Source of the DNA: Multifurca ochricompacta
Lineage: Eukaryota > Basidiomycota > Agaricomycetes > Russulales > Russulaceae
Reading direction: 5' to 3'
Length of the DNA: 64,000 nt
Assembly: GCA_022496185.1 (NCBI GenBank)
Contig: WTXG01000008.1
Location: 558,001 to 622,000, forward strand
Within the stretch, counting starts at the first letter, position 1, and each line of letters begins with the position of its first letter. Shown here piece after piece: positions 1 through 11,439 of this stretch. The notes under the pieces are model-generated. The model made no database searches. It was not told where the DNA came from and saw only the letters and a list, made by a program, of their open reading frames with translations. The position numbers were made by a program, and so were the translations under genes.

Positions 1-213
1 TTGAATATTTCATGCAACATCTAATCCCGTTGAACCCTGTCCCTGTCCCTGGACAATGCACCCGTCGGTTCTTTTCTTTTTATTGACGTTATTTTCAGTG
101 TAGCCGGCTTCCGTTTCCATTACGAGTTCGCGCTTCGCTTCTATTGATACAGGCACCCCGATTTTGGCAAAGTCATGTCTATCCCTACTTCTACTACCCT
201 ACAATGGGCTTTA

Positions 214-1122
214 TCAAACCTCCACTTGGCACGCCAAACCATAGTGATCGCTCACCCAACCACCGCTTGGTATCTCTACCCCTACTGCCACCCTCCTCAC
301 ATTCTTGATCTTGAGGTCGCTCCCTCTTGTATACAAAATCTTATCTAACCTACCTGGGGGAAATACACATCTTGGCTGATGCCCCCATGTCACCCCGTCT
401 TCCTCCATGTTCTCTCTGAGTTCCCAAGCATCCGACAACCCATTCACTTCTGCGAGCGTCTCATCAGACGGCGCAATCGCGTTCATATCCCCACATACAA
501 TCCCACTCCACATGTCGCCATCTTTCAGCAAATCTGCGATCACCTCCATCTGTATAACACGTCCTGATGTACCCTGAGGCAACGACTCGAGGTGCGTGTT
601 GACCACCCGTAGGACGCGTGCACGGGGCTCCTCTCCACCTATCGCCACATCTGTCACCAGCGCGTTCCTCCACATCCGACTTTCCCCAAAATGGACACAG
701 ATGGATCCCACCAATGGCGCGCTCCGTGCGACGAGCGTCACAGTTCCGTATGTCGCGTGTCTTGGCCAACCAACCACCGGATCACCCGGCACGACCATGA
801 ACCACGCTCTGACCCATGGGTGCGCGAGCAGCGTACCAAATGCTCCGACGGCGATTTCTTGCAGCAGGATCAGGCACGGTGGCGGTTGGCCGCCCTTGTA
901 ATCTGGGAACGCGTGGAATTGAAGATAATTAAGCGCGGCCGTAAGGCGCTGCGTGACGTTAGGGGCGGCGAAGTCAACGTTCCATGTAATGAGGGTCAGG
1001 GAGGTAGGAAGGCTATCTGTCGCATATAAAGCCTCGCTATCGTAAGGTGCTTGCGGGGCGTACTCCCATTGGCCTGATGATGTAAACCAAATCGCTCGGA
1101 CCTGAACAACAGTGTCGGTCAT
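214..1122 (-). CDS. Endonuclease/exonuclease/phosphatase (EEP) family protein, TDP2-like
   Basis: A single open frame of 302 residues with the EEP fold signature. The four metal-site and catalytic motifs appear in order: TWNVDF (about residue 46), ILLQEI (about 85), NTHLES followed by CGDMNA (about 175-212), and a C-terminal SDHYGL (about 292). The TWN / LQE / GDxN / SDH set is the pattern of tyrosyl-DNA phosphodiesterase 2-like enzymes, which release 5'-phosphotyrosyl adducts from DNA. The length fits a bare catalytic domain, with no N-terminal ubiquitin-binding region. No signal peptide is seen. The ATG at 1122 is the first in frame and lies just upstream of the domain. The family is clear; TDP2-type specificity is inference, since other EEP phosphodiesterases share these motifs. 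Confidence 0.8.
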   Translation of the reverse strand: MTDTVVQVRAIWFTSSGQWEYAPQAPYDSEALYATDSLPTSLTLITWNVDFAAPNVTQRLTAALNYLQFHAFPDYKGGQPPPCLILLQEIAVGAFGTLLAHPWVRAWFMVVPGDPVVGWPRHATYGTVTLVARSAPLVGSICVHFGESRMWRNALVTDVAIGGEEPRARVLRVVNTHLESLPQGTSGRVIQMEVIADLLKDGDMWSGIVCGDMNAIAPSDETLAEVNGLSDAWELRENMEEDGVTWGHQPRCVFPPGRLDKILYTRGSDLKIKNVRRVAVGVEIPSGGWVSDHYGLACQVEV

Positions 1123-1304
1123 GACTGTCTCGAACGTCTAGTGTGACGATGATGAAGGGAATATGAGTCAAGGAGTCAAGGATCGTTCGGTGTGTCAACT
1201 CCGAGTATGAAAGTTACGCCCCCCTCCGACGGCCTCTTATAGTTATAGTTAGTTGAAGCGATGCCACAAATGGAAACCAGGTAATGAGGCTAGTGTGAAG
1301 TAAT

Positions 1305-2993
1305 CTACAACTCCTCTGCCGCACGCTCAACTGTGTCCCAGCCTTCCGCTACCTTTTCCACTACAAACGCTGCGAGGACATTCGCCTTCACTTTGATCTC
1401 GTCGAGCTTTGCGGGAGTCAAGCTGCGCTTTTTCAAGATAGTCCCGAGGCTACACAATTTGAAACGACGTCAATGCGTTTACATCAAAGACCGACGTGCA
1501 AGAGGTGAACACACCGCTTTGATTCTTTGGTAATATAATCCTCTGTTCCATTCACCACCTTCTCCATCACTCGTAAGTAGTGATAGACAGAGGGGCCAAC
1601 TTCTGCAGCAAGGGTAGATGCTTCTTTGTATACGGCGTCGCGTGTGGTGCCATGAGCACTGAAGAACTTCATGGCAAGCGAATCAAACACAGAGTTACGA
1701 CCAGCCTGATGTGATAGAAAAGTGTTTGCAATCGTGGCGGTGTTGAGGAACATGAACACCTACTTGGTCGTTTAGACCGCCGCCCACGGCGCGGTGAGTA
1801 CCACACTTTTCATTCAAAAACTCTACAAAGTCGGCCTCCTTACGACCACCCTCGTACGCCACAGGCTCCCCACCCTTGGGGAAAAACTTAATAGTGGGAA
1901 AGGATTGGATGCCATACTTAAGCGCGAGAGGGCGGTTGGCCTCAGAATCGGCATCAATATTTGCGACGATACACTGTGAAGGTGTCAACATTAACGAATG
2001 TGCGCACAGTCAACGGAGGCATCGTACATTGGTTTCAGGGAGGAAGTCCCTGGCAACTGCAAACAAGTGTGAATTAAGTCCCAGTAGAAGAGAAGGCTGT
2101 GTCCACCTTGCTCATAAATGGGCTTCAAACTCTTACAGTGGCCGCACCAGGGCGCGGTGAACGTGACAATGGTGTCATGATCCTTATTCTGTTAAAAGGG
2201 GCTTTAGGTCGAAAGGCGGTGAGACTCCAGTAAGTCACATACGAGAACAACTTCATCAAAAGTGTGTGTATCGAGGATAAGCGTCGCAGGGGGAGGAGGG
2301 GGCTTAATGTTTGATTTCACGCCTGACTTCTTTGCGACGCTGTCAAAGGCGTCGTTACATCACAAATATGAGAGCTCATCCAGACGATGAAATTAAAAAA
2401 GAACAACGCACAAATCTGCCAAAGAGTCAAGATCTCGACCCCCTTCATAGTCTGAAACAGTCCCTTGAGGGTCAAACCATTTCAGAGCTGCGCCAATTAG
2501 CTTCATGAATACGAGACCTAAGAGAGGTTCGCGTACTGGGGAAACCAGTAACGCCGTATTTCTTTCCCAGAGACTTCCCGACGCCATCGGCATCAACCTT
2601 TGCTACAACGACCTTGTCCTTCGCGTGGCTGAATGCATCCCCTAACTGCTCGTATGTAGGGGCAAGGTTCTGTATACAGGGGGCTGATCAACTGACTGCT
2701 AATGAAGCCGCGGTACAGTGCACCTCACCTTGCAGTGTCCGCTAATTTAAAAAAATGATGCACGGGAATAATTATATAGGGAATTTAAACAGACGCACCA
2801 CCAAGGCGCAAAGCTAGAGAGATATCAGAAGCTGAGCGGTGACGAGTCAAGTAGGGCTCACGCACAATTCAACTAGGCCCGGTTTGCCATTCCCAATGAC
2901 ACTGTCAAAGTTGCTTGAGTCTAGATCTATGACATTAGAGGCATAAGCCCCGGCGAGTAGTGATAAGGAAAGGATTGACAAGGAAAACTTCAT
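1305..2993 (-). CDS. Protein disulfide isomerase, two thioredoxin domains plus ERp29-type C-terminal domain (Erp38/P5 class)
   Basis: An ER oxidoreductase that forms and isomerises disulfides. The ATG at 2993 opens a signal peptide ([18 protein letters not shown]) followed by [15 protein letters not shown], a typical start of the first a-domain. Its active site [13 protein letters not shown] is built across tiny exons (2799-2813, 15 nt; 2729-2741, 13 nt), continuing from 2669. The second domain has [13 protein letters not shown] near 2130 and the cis-proline region FPTIKFFP near 1890. The end ([15 protein letters not shown], then [17 protein letters not shown]) is the helical ERp29-like D domain. 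There is no canonical HDEL/KDEL; the protein ends AEEL, so ER retention is uncertain. It shares a 334-bp divergent intergenic region with the Sqt1 gene. Family assignment is firm; only some of the splice junctions were traced. Confidence 0.9.
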
Positions 2994-3261
2994 GAAGAGT
3001 GTAGATGTGGACTGTGTAAGCGTAAGAAAGAGAGGGTGTTGATGATGATGCCGACGTGGAGGCTTGGTAAGATATTATTACATCAGCTTCATGCGCATGC
3101 GCATATACTCGTCTCCTTGCACTCGGTCGAGGTCTTCGATGATGATGTTATAGTCGATAGTTTTCGATACTCTCACGTCAGCAATCCTACATAGCTGTGC
3201 TTGCGAAAACAAATCCACCGCTTCACGTTCCCGTTGACTCGGCATCACGAAACATTTCTCT

Positions 3262-3269
3262 TATAAAAG
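3262..3269 (+). promoter_or_regulatory. TATA-like box of the Sqt1 gene
   Basis: TATAAAAG, 66 bp upstream of the start codon at 3328 and inside the 334-bp region between the divergent PDI and Sqt1 genes. The position suits a TATA element. Only motif and spacing support it. Confidence 0.45.
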
Positions 3270-3327
3270 ACCGCCCTCTTGTGCTCAATCGTACAACACG
3301 GATCGGACTATCTCTCTTACGCTAGGC

Positions 3328-4797
3328 ATGTCCCCTACAGATCAACAACCATACCAAGAAGAACAGGAAGAAGATGAGGATTACGTTCAAGAGGACGATA
3401 TCTATGCCGAGGTTGATCAAGGTGATGAACCGATGGTCGATGATGAGGACGATGGCCTCGCAGAACAAGTTGTATGGGAGGACAACTCCATCCAGCACTT
3501 CTCCGGTCATGAGGGGTCCGTTTACACTGTTGCTGCACACCCAACTGCGTCATTAGCAGTGTCTGGCGGCGGAGACGATTTCGGCTATATCTGGGATGTC
3601 ACAGATGGCGAGATTGTGGTCAAGCTGACGGGTCATACCGATAGCGTGACAGCGACAGCGTTCAGTTCGGATGGCGAGATGGTCTCAACAGGTGGCATGG
3701 ATGGTCGCGTCCGAGTGTGGAGGAGAGTCGGAAAGGAGACTTTTAAGACCTGGGAATTTCTGACCGAGCTACAAGGGCCAGACGAAGTAATGGTCCGTCC
3801 TTCTGTCATTAATGAGTGAACATAGGGAGACCAACCAATCAACCACCATGCAGTGGTTGCGTTGGCATCCCAAGGGCCCGGTGTTGTTGGCCGGTTCCAA
3901 CGACAGTACTGTCTGGCTATGGCAGCGTATGGAAACGCTACTTTTAAGCCCAGCGAGTACTTATGTCGTGTTACAGTACCCTCCGGTAATACTATGCAGG
4001 TTTTCGCAGGTCACACGGGGCCCGTTCAGTGCGGCGAGTTCACGCCGGATGGTAAGCAAACCCCACCGAGATCTAGTACCGAGAGTCACAAAATAAATGG
4101 GTTTTATTTCTCAGGCAAACGCATCGTGACGGCTTGTGGTGATAATACCCTCATTTATTGGGATCCCCGGTCGCCCACGCCACTTTTCAAGCTAACAGGG
4201 CAAGACGCGCGATTCGACTTGGGTGGCATCACCTCACTCGCCATTAATCCCACCTCGACTGTCGCAGTTGTCGGTGGTACGGAAGGCGGTGTCCGCGTTG
4301 TTAGCTTGAGTAAGGGAGAAGTCACCTCCGCCCTTGGCGGTCACACCCAAGGTCACAGCGTGGAAGCTATTGTCTTCGTCAACATCGTCGGTGCCGCTGA
4401 TGGTTCAAGCGCACCCGTCGGATCAGCTGGCGCAGGTATCGTCGTTACCGGTGCGACAGATGGTAGAGTATGTTCTGGGATCTCAACACGAGCCGTTTGC
4501 GCACGACACTTGAGCACGACGTGAGCCGCAGTGTACATTTCCTGACAACCAATCTTTTTTATTGTTGATTTGCAGGATGCCGTTACAAGTCTATTGGTAC
4601 ACCCGACAAAACCTCACCTGATTGTTTCGTCGTCTGCAGATCATACCCTTCGGACATGGGATGCACGTGGCGGTGCTCGCGTGCGGGAGCACAAAGGGCA
4701 CCAAGAGCTCATTAATGGCGCTGCGTTAGGTCATGGTGGAGAAATTATAATCAGTGCAGGCGATGACGGTGCCTGCTTAGTATTCGGCACGGAATAA
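3328..4797 (+). CDS. SQT1: WD40 protein, Sqt1/AAMP homologue (ribosome assembly chaperone)
   Basis: An acidic N-terminus (residues 1-50, rich in D and E) precedes WD40 blades: FSGHEGSVYTVAAHP, LTGHTDSVTATAFS, WLRWHPKGPVLLAGSND, FAGHTGPVQCGEF, then ITSLAINPT and the last blade SSADHTLRTWDARGG. This is the Sqt1/AAMP architecture; in yeast Sqt1 is the dedicated chaperone of ribosomal protein uL16. Introns can be read: exon 1 ends at 3792 and exon 2 starts at 3854, giving ..DEV-M/WLRW... Near 4468 the frame breaks: the codons for DGRV are followed, one base out of phase, by codons for MFWDLNTSRL, the obvious continuation. A GTATGT sits at the break, but splicing there would remove conserved WD40 sequence. 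A TATAAAAG lies 66 bp upstream of the ATG. Confidence 0.87.
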
Positions 4798-5145
4798 ACT
4801 TGACACATTATGATAATCGGTGTACAATTTGCTAATAGACTTCATTAGACTGTGCCAGACACATACTAACATACTATTAACTCGTCTGGCATCTTACACC
4901 GTCTCTAACTTACAGATTGCAGATGCGCTTGAAAATCCTCATCCCAATTCCTCACGCAGCTGCCAACATTCCAGGTACCTAGCGATAGTACGTTGCGATT
5001 GCTCTTTCTGTCCATGTCCTGGGAATCTGCGTATTGCGTAACTCGACCTCGGGAGTGGCATTCAAACGCCATGAAATAAAGAATAAGGTAGGATAAGATT
5101 AATGGTCGCCGCGGCCTTGAGTAATACGTCGCTTTTGCCGCAAAA
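4798..5145. other. Intergenic, convergent 3' ends
   Basis: Lies between the stop of the Sqt1 gene (+) and the stop of the RhoGEF gene (-). It should hold both 3' UTRs. No gene, repeat or strong hairpin recognised. Confidence 0.5.
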
Positions 5146-8100
5146 TCACATGTCCCATTCGTCCCAGAGTTGCTCCGCGCGTGCTAACGGTGCCTGCGCA
5201 TCGATCGCCGAGGTCTGTACCAATTCCACGAGCTTCTCACTAAGGCCTCTCGCGTCCTCAACATCGCCAGTCATGGCGGCAATGAGCATATCCTGCTCTG
5301 CCAGACCACAGTGTAACAATCGTACATCGTTTCCTTCTATCACCTGGACGAGCTTGCCCGAGTGGATGCTGCGCACTTCGATGAACCCAGGTGAGAATAG
5401 AAGTAGGTGGGACCCGCGGTGCGCATATGCCGTGGCCTTGCACTCCCAGGAAATGTAACCGGATGAACGAGCGGGCTTTCCGTATTTGTCGATGTAATAG
5501 CCTAATTCTAAAGAAGTGTCAGACAACGAATTGACTTTAAACGAGATGCTAACCGTCATAAACCATGAGGATCTCGGAGTTCTCACATCTCACCAATCCA
5601 AGGATTTTCGCTGCTTCCACCTTTCCTTGAGCAGGCTCAGAGAGGTGTTCGTGCCACCAGTGACGTCAATGAAATTAGGTACTACAGTCGGCGACGAAAC
5701 AGTCATACTTCATGGATATTCAGTACTGGCTCACTTTGACGATGAAAACAAACTCACTTCATCGGTTTCAAGATATGGACTGACTTTGACGCGCAAATGG
5801 CTACATTCTGGGGGAGAAATACCGCGTTGTGAGCTTCTCGAGGAATAGGAACTGGCTATTGTAAATTCGATTAGTGGCACGGTTTTCTGGAATGCGCGGA
5901 CAGACGAACAGAACCAAAAGGTCGGTATGAGGATGCGCGATCGACCGAACTCAACGGGTTTTCGTCCTGACGGACCACTTCTAGTGTATGCAGCGTAACA
6001 TGCATGAAACTCTTCGTCGCGTAGACAACTTCACAGCAATGAGGGAAAAAAAAGATGAGATGTGTGGTTGGTTGCTCACCCAAAGTTCGATCAGCAATGC
6101 GACCTGCATTAAAGAGTGAAACGCTTCCATCTTTCTGACCCAGCCTTTCCGCCGAGTCGTAAAGACTCTGCGCTGTGGCCTTTCCTTGTGAAACGCGAAT
6201 GCATAGATCAAGGGGATATGAAAATAATGCCGTCTCGTAATGGACTAGGAATTTGTTGAACGTTGGAAGTGCAACTATCGAAGTCGGGCTAGTGAATTCT
6301 AAGACTCGTCGAAAAGCTGCACGCAAGCGAATCAGTGATTAGAGCAAAGACGAGCGTCGCGATGGCTTACAAGAGTCAGTGCGCATACCCACGTATATGC
6401 CATTAGTGCAACCTACGGCGAGATAATTCCGCCCTTGGCTCGCTAAAAGTCGCTTGAGTAAGATAAATGGCGACAAGGTAATTAACCCTACGAAACACTG
6501 CCACACAGACGGCACGACCAGTGAAGTGCGTCCCCTGAACATGCGGAATGCGCGAAGGTACGCGAAAGAAGCCGTCGTTAAGTGTTTGGGGTGCAAACCA
6601 CTGTGTTAAACTGTGAGGACCATGAAAATTAGAAATGGCAGCACTTGTACCTTGTTTGCATCTTGTCTAGCCTTTCGCAGGCCAATTGCGTCGACCAGGG
6701 CCTTGTGCCACTTCTCCCGCGCCGCCGCCGTCTGAGTGTAAAGGGTGTATCGACTAGCTGCCTTTGCACCGGCGTGATACACGGAGAAAGGATACAGGTT
6801 CTGCTTGGTTGAATTTATACTGATAATGCTTCCATTATCTGCGCGCTCCCTTCGGACCTCCGGGGGCTCGTTGAAAGACCCCAGCCGTAAATATTCCAGT
6901 GGAATTGGCTACAAATCGAAGCTCGTATCAGCATGAACACCTTGAGACAAGGAACGACTGCATTTACCCTCAATACAATACTCCGCTTGACTGTCTCAGA
7001 TAGCCTCGTTTCCTCCTTGAGCAACAAGACTGGTACGACTCGGATCAGAGAGGGGAAGGGGTATAGTAGTGAGACTGCCCACAGTAGTTGTCCAGCAAGG
7101 CCCCGAATACATCGCTCCACGAGCGCCAGCTATCTGATTTCTGCCTTGCTAGAGGTCCAGCATGAATCAGTGTTCGGGAGCTGTCGTGCGGCTCTATGTC
7201 CTGAACGCGACCATGAGCTCAGCGTCATCAACTACCTCAAACTCACAATAATTTCCCCTTGCGGATAACCCAAGCTCTCGTAGAGTGCCCAAAACTTGAC
7301 TTTGTCTTCTGCAGCAGCGATGCCAGGTTCTGAGCTCTTGATGAAGTCTTGTAGGACTGCCAGCACTATAGGAATAGTCTCAAGGTCCGGGTGATCCGGA
7401 GCAGTCAGCTTCTGGATACGCTCCATAACCAACTTCAATCTAGGCAATCGAGTAATGGGGCGGGAGAACAAGGTCTTGAAGTCGCGTTTCCTTAGACGCG
7501 GGTCTTCAGAGCATTTTCGGATAAAATCTTTGTACCGGGCGTTTTGGTCGAGTTCTTTCCTATGATACTCCAAAGATAAGGGCGAGTGCTTGATATAGGA
7601 CTCGTACTCCGGTGTGAACAACAGTGCATCTAAGGTTGATGGATAAAGGATAAAGAGAAGAGATGCATCTCCTGAATAACAACAACTTACTATCTAGAAC
7701 GATATCTGCTATGCTTTGTACAAGGGGATGCTGATCCCGCTGACGGGAAAGAAGAGATCCGAGCATGCGTTGATGATGCGCCAAAATGTTCTTCAAATTC
7801 CAGAAGACCTCGGACACAAACACCCTTCCCTTTTCCTCAGTCATTATCTCGTTTGGGACACTCGATAGTGGCCCGACAAAGACCTGGAAATAAACTAAGG
7901 CATACAGTGGCAGAAGACCAAAAGTTTCATACATCTTGTATGATCTGCAAATCATTGACGTAGTCCAGTTCCGACTTAAACACCTCGAACAAGGCGGACT
8001 GCCTCTCGACCTCTTGCTTTCCAAGGGCTTCAAGTGCTTGACGCGGGACAAATCGGTCCCACTCCTGTTCGGAATCAGGAATCTTACCAGACTGGAATAA

Positions 8101-8725
8101 TTCCAGTCTGCTTCCGGGTCGATACTATAATGTGTGTGTTATCAACACTACTATTCAAGAACCGAACCTAATACCTGAGCTTATTGAGATCAGGCTGGTC
8201 CTCCAGGACCGCGGCCTAGGTCAAATATGTAAGCTGGGTTGCCTGTGGATATAATTGCCCAAAAGCTACCTCTGCCTTATGTGTATCAAGAGCAGCAGCA
8301 ACAGAGTTACGATGGGATGAGGCAGGGGCCCTCTGATGCGGTTTGTATGATGGAGGTGAGTGAGGACGAAGGATAGCCTTGCTCGATGTTGCACGGTGTA
8401 GCTGGGGTTCTGGAAATGTCAGAGTCGCCGATTCTAATTGGTAAGAGCTAATGGCCCTCTGACGTTGCCACGCCAGAGGCTCTGGTGATTTGTGATGGTG
8501 TGGGGTAGATGTCGGTTCAAAGGGGGTTGTTGATGATATGGATGGAGGGGGGAATGCATGATACTCATTTTGCGGAAAAGGAGTGGACCAGTTCTGTTCG
8601 TCAGAGCTCAAAGGACTTTGAATTAAATTTGAGGATGAGGATGTCAACTTGTTTGGGCGAGAGGAGTGTAGGGAGATACGGTCAAGGTAAGGCTGCCTTG
8701 AGCTCGGGCTTGACGAGGAGTGCAT
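5146..8725 (-). CDS. Rho guanine nucleotide exchange factor, DH-PH-CNH (Rom1/Rom2-like)
   Basis: Activator of Rho-type GTPases in the cell-wall-integrity pathway. From the ATG at 8725 the first 150 or so residues are a disordered Ser/Pro/His-rich region. The DH domain follows (8100-7230): SELDYVNDLQIIQD is the conserved first helix, and FKTLFSRPITRLPRLKLVME the RhoGEF core helix. A PH domain is read at 7200-6650, with SDVFGALLDNY, IPLEYLRLGSFNEP and YTLYTQTAAAREKWHKALV. The citron-homology (CNH) domain occupies about 6600-5146 and ends with the usual SSGYISWECKATAYAHRGSH and FIEVRSIHSGKLVQVIEGND, then an acidic-amphipathic tail. At least eight short introns. No DEP domain was seen, and the N-terminus is short compared with yeast Rom2. 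Domain order is diagnostic; individual splice sites were not all resolved. Confidence 0.88.
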
Positions 8726-8946
8726 AAGTGTGAGTGAGAGGAGAGCGAAGTGCTAGTCGACTGAAGAGGTGCACTGAGCTCTCCTTCTTACTCTCACCCT
8801 CACCTCCACCTCTACCGTTCAATAATTTCTTTTCTCATCTTTCTCTTCAAGGCCTCGAGGCATAGGCTGGCGCGGGCATTTAAAAGGTGTCATATACTTC
8901 AAATCTTTTTCCTCTCGCTTTTTAAATCTTTTCACTTTCTCAGCGC
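8726..8946. promoter_or_regulatory. Divergent promoter region, RhoGEF / unknown gene
   Basis: 221 bp separate two start codons pointing away from each other. Long CT-rich runs (for example 8776-8815) resemble the pyrimidine-rich leaders common in fungal promoters. No specific site identified. Confidence 0.4.
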
Positions 8947-11089
8947 ATGCAAGTCGACCGTGCGCCCACTCGACCCACTGGAGATGAAGATGAAGAATCC
9001 TTGTTTGGTTCCCCCCCACCTTCTCCGGTCAGAGGTAGGTCACCACAACTAGCGCTACCCACAGGCCCAGGGTCTGCAGAAAACGTGGGGACCATTGCAC
9101 TTCCTGGTTCCCATTACTGTTCTGAACTTGCCATCGATCCGGCAATTTTACTTTTGAGCAGTCCGTCATCTACGAGGGATTCGAGCACACCTTCTACGAC
9201 CACTTCATCGTCCCCTCCATCTACTCTGTGCTCCTCTTCCCACGGGCTCGCAATATCCAGCGAGTCATCCAAGGCTCCCAAGAAACCGCAGAACGTTAAG
9301 GAGGGGTCTGCCACTCCTCCCCTCCCCCTATAATACATTTCCCCGATCCCGACGAACCACTACCATCCAACTTCCTCCGAAGCCAGCAGGCGCTTTTGGG
9401 TCATGCAGGTCTGATTGGTGGCTTGGATCCATCGGCTCTTTTCACAAGATATCACAGGGGGACAACGTCGCAGAATCCGATTATTGTCGAGGACGAACTT
9501 GATCCTCCATTATTAGGAAAGCAGAACACATTTTCACTTCATCCATCCTCCCTTCCCTCCCCGTCAAACGAGGAAGTCGTTTCATCTCTTGTAAAGCAGA
9601 GAAACATCTTTCCTGTGTTAGAGTCTTTGCTGCGATTACTCTCAGGTGCTGGTGACACCACCTCTTCCATTACAGCAGTTACCCCTGATCTAACAAGCTC
9701 CAGTGAGCCCAGTCAGGAGAGGGGTTCAGCACCAAAGCGCCGGAGACTCAACTCCGTTCCCGCGGGGGCTGCGGACTGGGATGTACCGTACCCATTCCAA
9801 CGAGGGGAGGGGCCAAGCCAATATCGCCTTCACTGGGAAAAGGAGCGCCTCAAGCAACTTCTTTCTCAACTTGCGGTGTTGATCAAGGGTGCCAAGCGGT
9901 CTGCCGCCGCTAGGACATACATCCAGCAACATGCGACCTCGCAGCAGTCTGCCATTCCTAGCTTCCTGAAGCCACCTACCCGGGTATCTTGTCAGCACCA
10001 GCCCCCCCGGCGCGGAGCAACATAATTCGCTGCCTTTCCATGCCGACGTCAGAGATATTACCAACACTCCAAATATTATGGAAAATACACCGTGCCAGAC
10101 ACCAGAAACTGCTCCACGAACTGCTCCGCTAGATGACCTCATAACCTCTCTTCTCTATGATTCTATATCTCGCGTGTCGTCTCCATCGACACAGACGTCT
10201 ATGTCGTCGTCGTCTTCTTTAGAACCTGCTCTTCATCATTCTCCACTCGCAGATGTACTCTTAGTAGACTCTCACCGGTTGCTAACCTCAGTACAAAGGA
10301 CGACGGCAAGCAGCAATTTCCCCACAGACCACGATCCACCACGTGAGATACCCGTCAGTGCGGTGCAATTCCAGACACCATGATCGACCCAACACTTCTT
10401 GGAAAATCTTTTAGTCATAATTCGGATTTGGTTGATCATTCAGTGGATTCCACTGCGGCTCAATGGCCCATAACGCCAACGTTCCCGCAATCTCCCATCG
10501 CTTCGACGAGTTCCGTATTCGACCCTCTAACCCCTCGAGAGGATTTCTGTTCAGAACCGGATGTCTACCGACCTGAGCAAGGTACGTCTCGATTATCTTC
10601 TTTTGAGTTCCTTTTGACAACGCTGTAGCGGAAGACCCTATTTGTGCGACAACGGCATTGCTGCACATGGCAACGCCTGCGTCATTACAAGCCACCCAGT
10701 CAAAAGTGATACAATCGCCGCCCCTCTCGCAAGTTCTGAGCGTGGACTTACAATCCCCCCCTGTGTTTCCCTTACCTTCGCAGCCATCTGCAATTGTGAC
10801 AGCTACAACAACGCCTACATCATCCAGAGCACCGTCGGTAGCACTTAAACTACCCACGATTACCCAGCCAGCCCAAGCCCTTCCCCTTGTGAACCAAAAG
10901 TATCTTAGAACCCAAACCCCTCTCGGAAATAATGCTCTGAGCAAGCAAGAAATGATTCAACGCGCAAAAGAGCGACGGCAACAACTCCTGGCAGAGCTGG
11001 AAAAGGCGAAGGTGGAGCTGTGGGAAGCAACAATCGAGCAGGGTGTATTAATTCATCTATTGAAGGAGGAACAACACGGCCGTCAATAG
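8947..11089 (+). CDS. Uncharacterised Ser/Pro-rich protein with C-terminal coiled coil
   Basis: Not recognised. Several open segments in different frames appear to belong to one gene. The N-terminus starts MQVDRAPTRPTGDEDEESLF. A long Ser/Thr/Pro-rich part carries a basic patch (APKRRRLNSVPAG near 9730) that could be a nuclear localisation signal. A short amphipathic helix reads WEKERLKQLLSQLAVLIKGA (near 9850). The C-terminus is a clear coiled coil (KQEMIQRAKERRQQLLAELE, then EQGVLIHLLKEEQ). The frame moves inside C-rich runs near 9325 and 10005 and again near 10380. At 9325 adding one base joins ATPPLP to an in-frame HFPDPDEPLPSNFLRSQQAL, so missing bases explain at least one shift better than an intron. 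The single-gene model is inference; the role is unknown. Confidence 0.55.
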
Positions 11090-11439
11090 TTCCCGCGTCC
11101 CACGTCCCGCTGTCCTGTAGAGGTCATCTTAGTAAGATGGATGTGCACTGTTAGTAATACTCATTACTCATCCGTAATTGCCCGAACTATCACTTGCTTT
11201 AAATTGCTGTCCGCATTGCGAACAACGCAATAAACAACCCACAAAGAGTTCAGGTTCAGGTACGAGAACACAGTTGTTATAAGCACCCGGTAATGGAGAC
11301 CGAGGCCGGTGGTAGAGGATAGATGATGATAGATAATGGGTCAATAGTAGTTCTCTTGATTTATTTAAGAGCGAGCAGCAGTAGCACTTTGAAAACCACC
11401 ACCAATTTCCCCCCTAACACTTCATAAACCCCATTAAAA
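11090..11439. other. Intergenic / promoter of the MDR reductase
   Basis: 350 bp between two co-directional genes. It contains a purine-rich stretch with repeated GATGATAGAT-like words (about 11320-11340) and the leader just before the ATG at 11440. No gene seen. Confidence 0.4.

Noticed and set aside
379..1029. Several overlapping + strand open frames opposite the EEP gene
   Set aside because: They are antisense shadows of a protein with all catalytic motifs; none has family-like sequence.
4465..4575. GTATGT at 4469 as an intron donor in Sqt1
   Set aside because: Using it would delete FWDLNTSRL, a conserved WD40 strand that is in phase with the downstream exon; a missing base fits better.
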